A stretch of DNA of 64,000 bases from NCBI RefSeq assembly GCF_000187895.1, contig NZ_DS990118.1, positions 221,258 through 285,257 on the forward strand. The letters run 5' to 3'. Below the pieces are notes generated by a model. That model did not search any database. It was not told the origin of the DNA and saw only the letters and a list, made by a program, of their open reading frames with translations. Below, piece by piece: positions 62,973 through 64,000 of this stretch; position 1 is the first letter of the stretch, and every line of letters begins with the position of its first letter. The stretch comes from Phocaeicola plebeius DSM 17135 (GTDB lineage Bacteria; Bacteroidota; Bacteroidia; Bacteroidales; Bacteroidaceae). The translations under genes were made by a program, and so were the position numbers.

Positions 62973-64000
62973 ATGAAAAGCATCGTTTACTTACTGTGTG
63001 CCTGCTGGATAGCTTGCTTACTCAGCACTGGATGCAAGCATACCACAGACTATGAAAAATCACCATCTGCCCAACTCACTACACTGCTACAAGATTCAAT
63101 TATCAGATACAAGCCTCAAGAAGCTGAAATGTTACTGGCAAAAGCCAAGCAACAGGCACAAGACAGTACAGAATATTATTATGCAGAAGCCGTGCATTCT
63201 TCTTTGCTTATGACCAGACAACAAGAAGATTCTGCATTCTATTATATAAACAGATGCGAAAAGTTCTGTCTTAGCCTTCCTAAATTATTACCGATTCATT
63301 ACCTCACTCTTGGAATAGTAGAAAACAACAAAGCCTCTTTACTGGAAAACTCCAATCATCCTTTATCTGCCAAAACAGCTTATGAAAAAGCTATCCAATA
63401 TTACCAAAGAGGGAATATGCATAAAAGACTCCCCAATGTCTATAACAATCTAGGCTATGTATACTATACACTAAATGATCTTCCCATGCAAGCTTATTGC
63501 TACAAAAAAGCTCTCTTCATATGCGATTCGCTGTCTCTTCCTCAGATTTACAGAAACAACAGTTATTTTATGCTGGCATTCTGTTATGTACAACTGAAAA
63601 ATTATCCACAAGCCTATCATTATCTTAATAAGGTCTATCCACAGATTAATGATATGCCATTATATAACCGGTATTTTCTGCTAAATACTTTCGTCAATTT
63701 CTATTACTACCAAAAAAAGTATGAAGAATCATGGAGCTATCTGATGAAGATTTTTGATGAAGTAGCACAGCACCAGAATGATATGCCCTCAGAATATGCC
63801 ACATTAGAGGCAAATTATGCAGACCTATCTATCAAGCTAAACAAAGATTTGAATAAAGCCAAAGATTATCTGCAAAAAGCTAAGGCCTATTTCCAAAGTA
63901 CAAAAGTAGCAATTAGCATCTACTATATCATGACCATGGAACTGGAACTTGCATTAAAGCAAAATGACTTACAAACAGCGGCTCACCTAGTTCAACAGAT
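62973..64000 (+). CDS. TPR lipoprotein, probable sensor kinase, cut by window edge
   Basis: An open frame from ATG 62973 to the edge, 342 codons visible. Signal with a lipobox (LLSTGC, Cys21) and at least four TPR helix pairs (NNLGYVYYTLNDLPMQAYCYKKA, AFCYVQLKNYPQAYHYLNK in part, KAKDYLQKAKAYFQ). Many Bacteroidales proteins of this build continue with a membrane span and histidine kinase domains and pair with a LytTR or LuxR regulator. That part would lie right of the window. Confidence 0.88.
   Translation, partial: MKSIVYLLCACWIACLLSTGCKHTTDYEKSPSAQLTTLLQDSIIRYKPQEAEMLLAKAKQQAQDSTEYYYAEAVHSSLLMTRQQEDSAFYYINRCEKFCLSLPKLLPIHYLTLGIVENNKASLLENSNHPLSAKTAYEKAIQYYQRGNMHKRLPNVYNNLGYVYYTLNDLPMQAYCYKKALFICDSLSLPQIYRNNSYFMLAFCYVQLKNYPQAYHYLNKVYPQINDMPLYNRYFLLNTFVNFYYYQKKYEESWSYLMKIFDEVAQHQNDMPSEYATLEANYADLSIKLNKDLNKAKDYLQKAKAYFQSTKVAISIYYIMTMELELALKQNDLQTAAHLVQQ

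Overview
The window is a piece of a Bacteroidales chromosome, most likely Bacteroides or Phocaeicola. The case rests on Bacteroidota-type promoters (TTTG about 19 bp before TAnnTTTG), a hybrid two-component system, lipoprotein sulfatases, a GH88 enzyme and a Bacteroidetes-type integrase. It splits into a siphovirus-like prophage (left edge to about 38.7 kb, running off the window at base 1) and ordinary chromosome to the right. All calls come from reading the sequence and recalled family knowledge; no database search was run.

Prophage, read right to left because every gene is on the minus strand: a tyrosine integrase beside four tandem tRNA-Val(UAC) genes; a replication block (phage DnaN sliding clamp, PcfK with a terminal clamp-binding peptide, PcfJ, a replisome-organiser-like protein, a DUF6633-like protein); a small control region (39-residue membrane peptide, ASCH protein, candidate small RNA, sigma-like protein); a DNA-modification block (ParB-like protein, DpdA-like transglycosylase, QueC, QueD, QueE, FolE) predicted to make preQ0 and put it into phage DNA; then terminase, portal, a head protein fused to an ADP-ribosyltransferase, scaffold, head fiber, major capsid, connectors, tail tube, a truncated tRNA-like gene, frameshifting tail chaperones, tape measure, tail hub and a giant adhesin. 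The adhesin carries LamG-like, CotH-kinase-like, leucine-rich and C-type-lectin-like regions. Its last visible codons look like the variable repeat of a diversity-generating retroelement whose other parts would lie left of base 1. Lysis genes and a lysogeny repressor are not in the window.

Chromosome (38.7-53 kb): the tRNA-Val operon with its promoter and terminator; folP-cdaA; two acetyltransferase-fold genes; lrgA-lrgB; pta-ackA; a KDG-kinase-like sugar kinase; then a minus-strand run of lpxH, a MIP18-family gene, radC, a family 2 glycosyltransferase, ispF, a fumarylacetoacetase-family gene and rex; and a bacterial SUI1 gene.

Right end (53-64 kb): a sulfated-glycan utilisation locus (sulfatase, hybrid two-component regulator, GH88 unsaturated glucuronyl hydrolase, second sulfatase), which fits chondroitin or dermatan sulfate breakdown. 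It is followed by a divergent LytTR response regulator and a TPR lipoprotein that probably continues as its sensor kinase beyond the window. An unexplained array with 22-bp period lies between the SUI1 gene and this locus.
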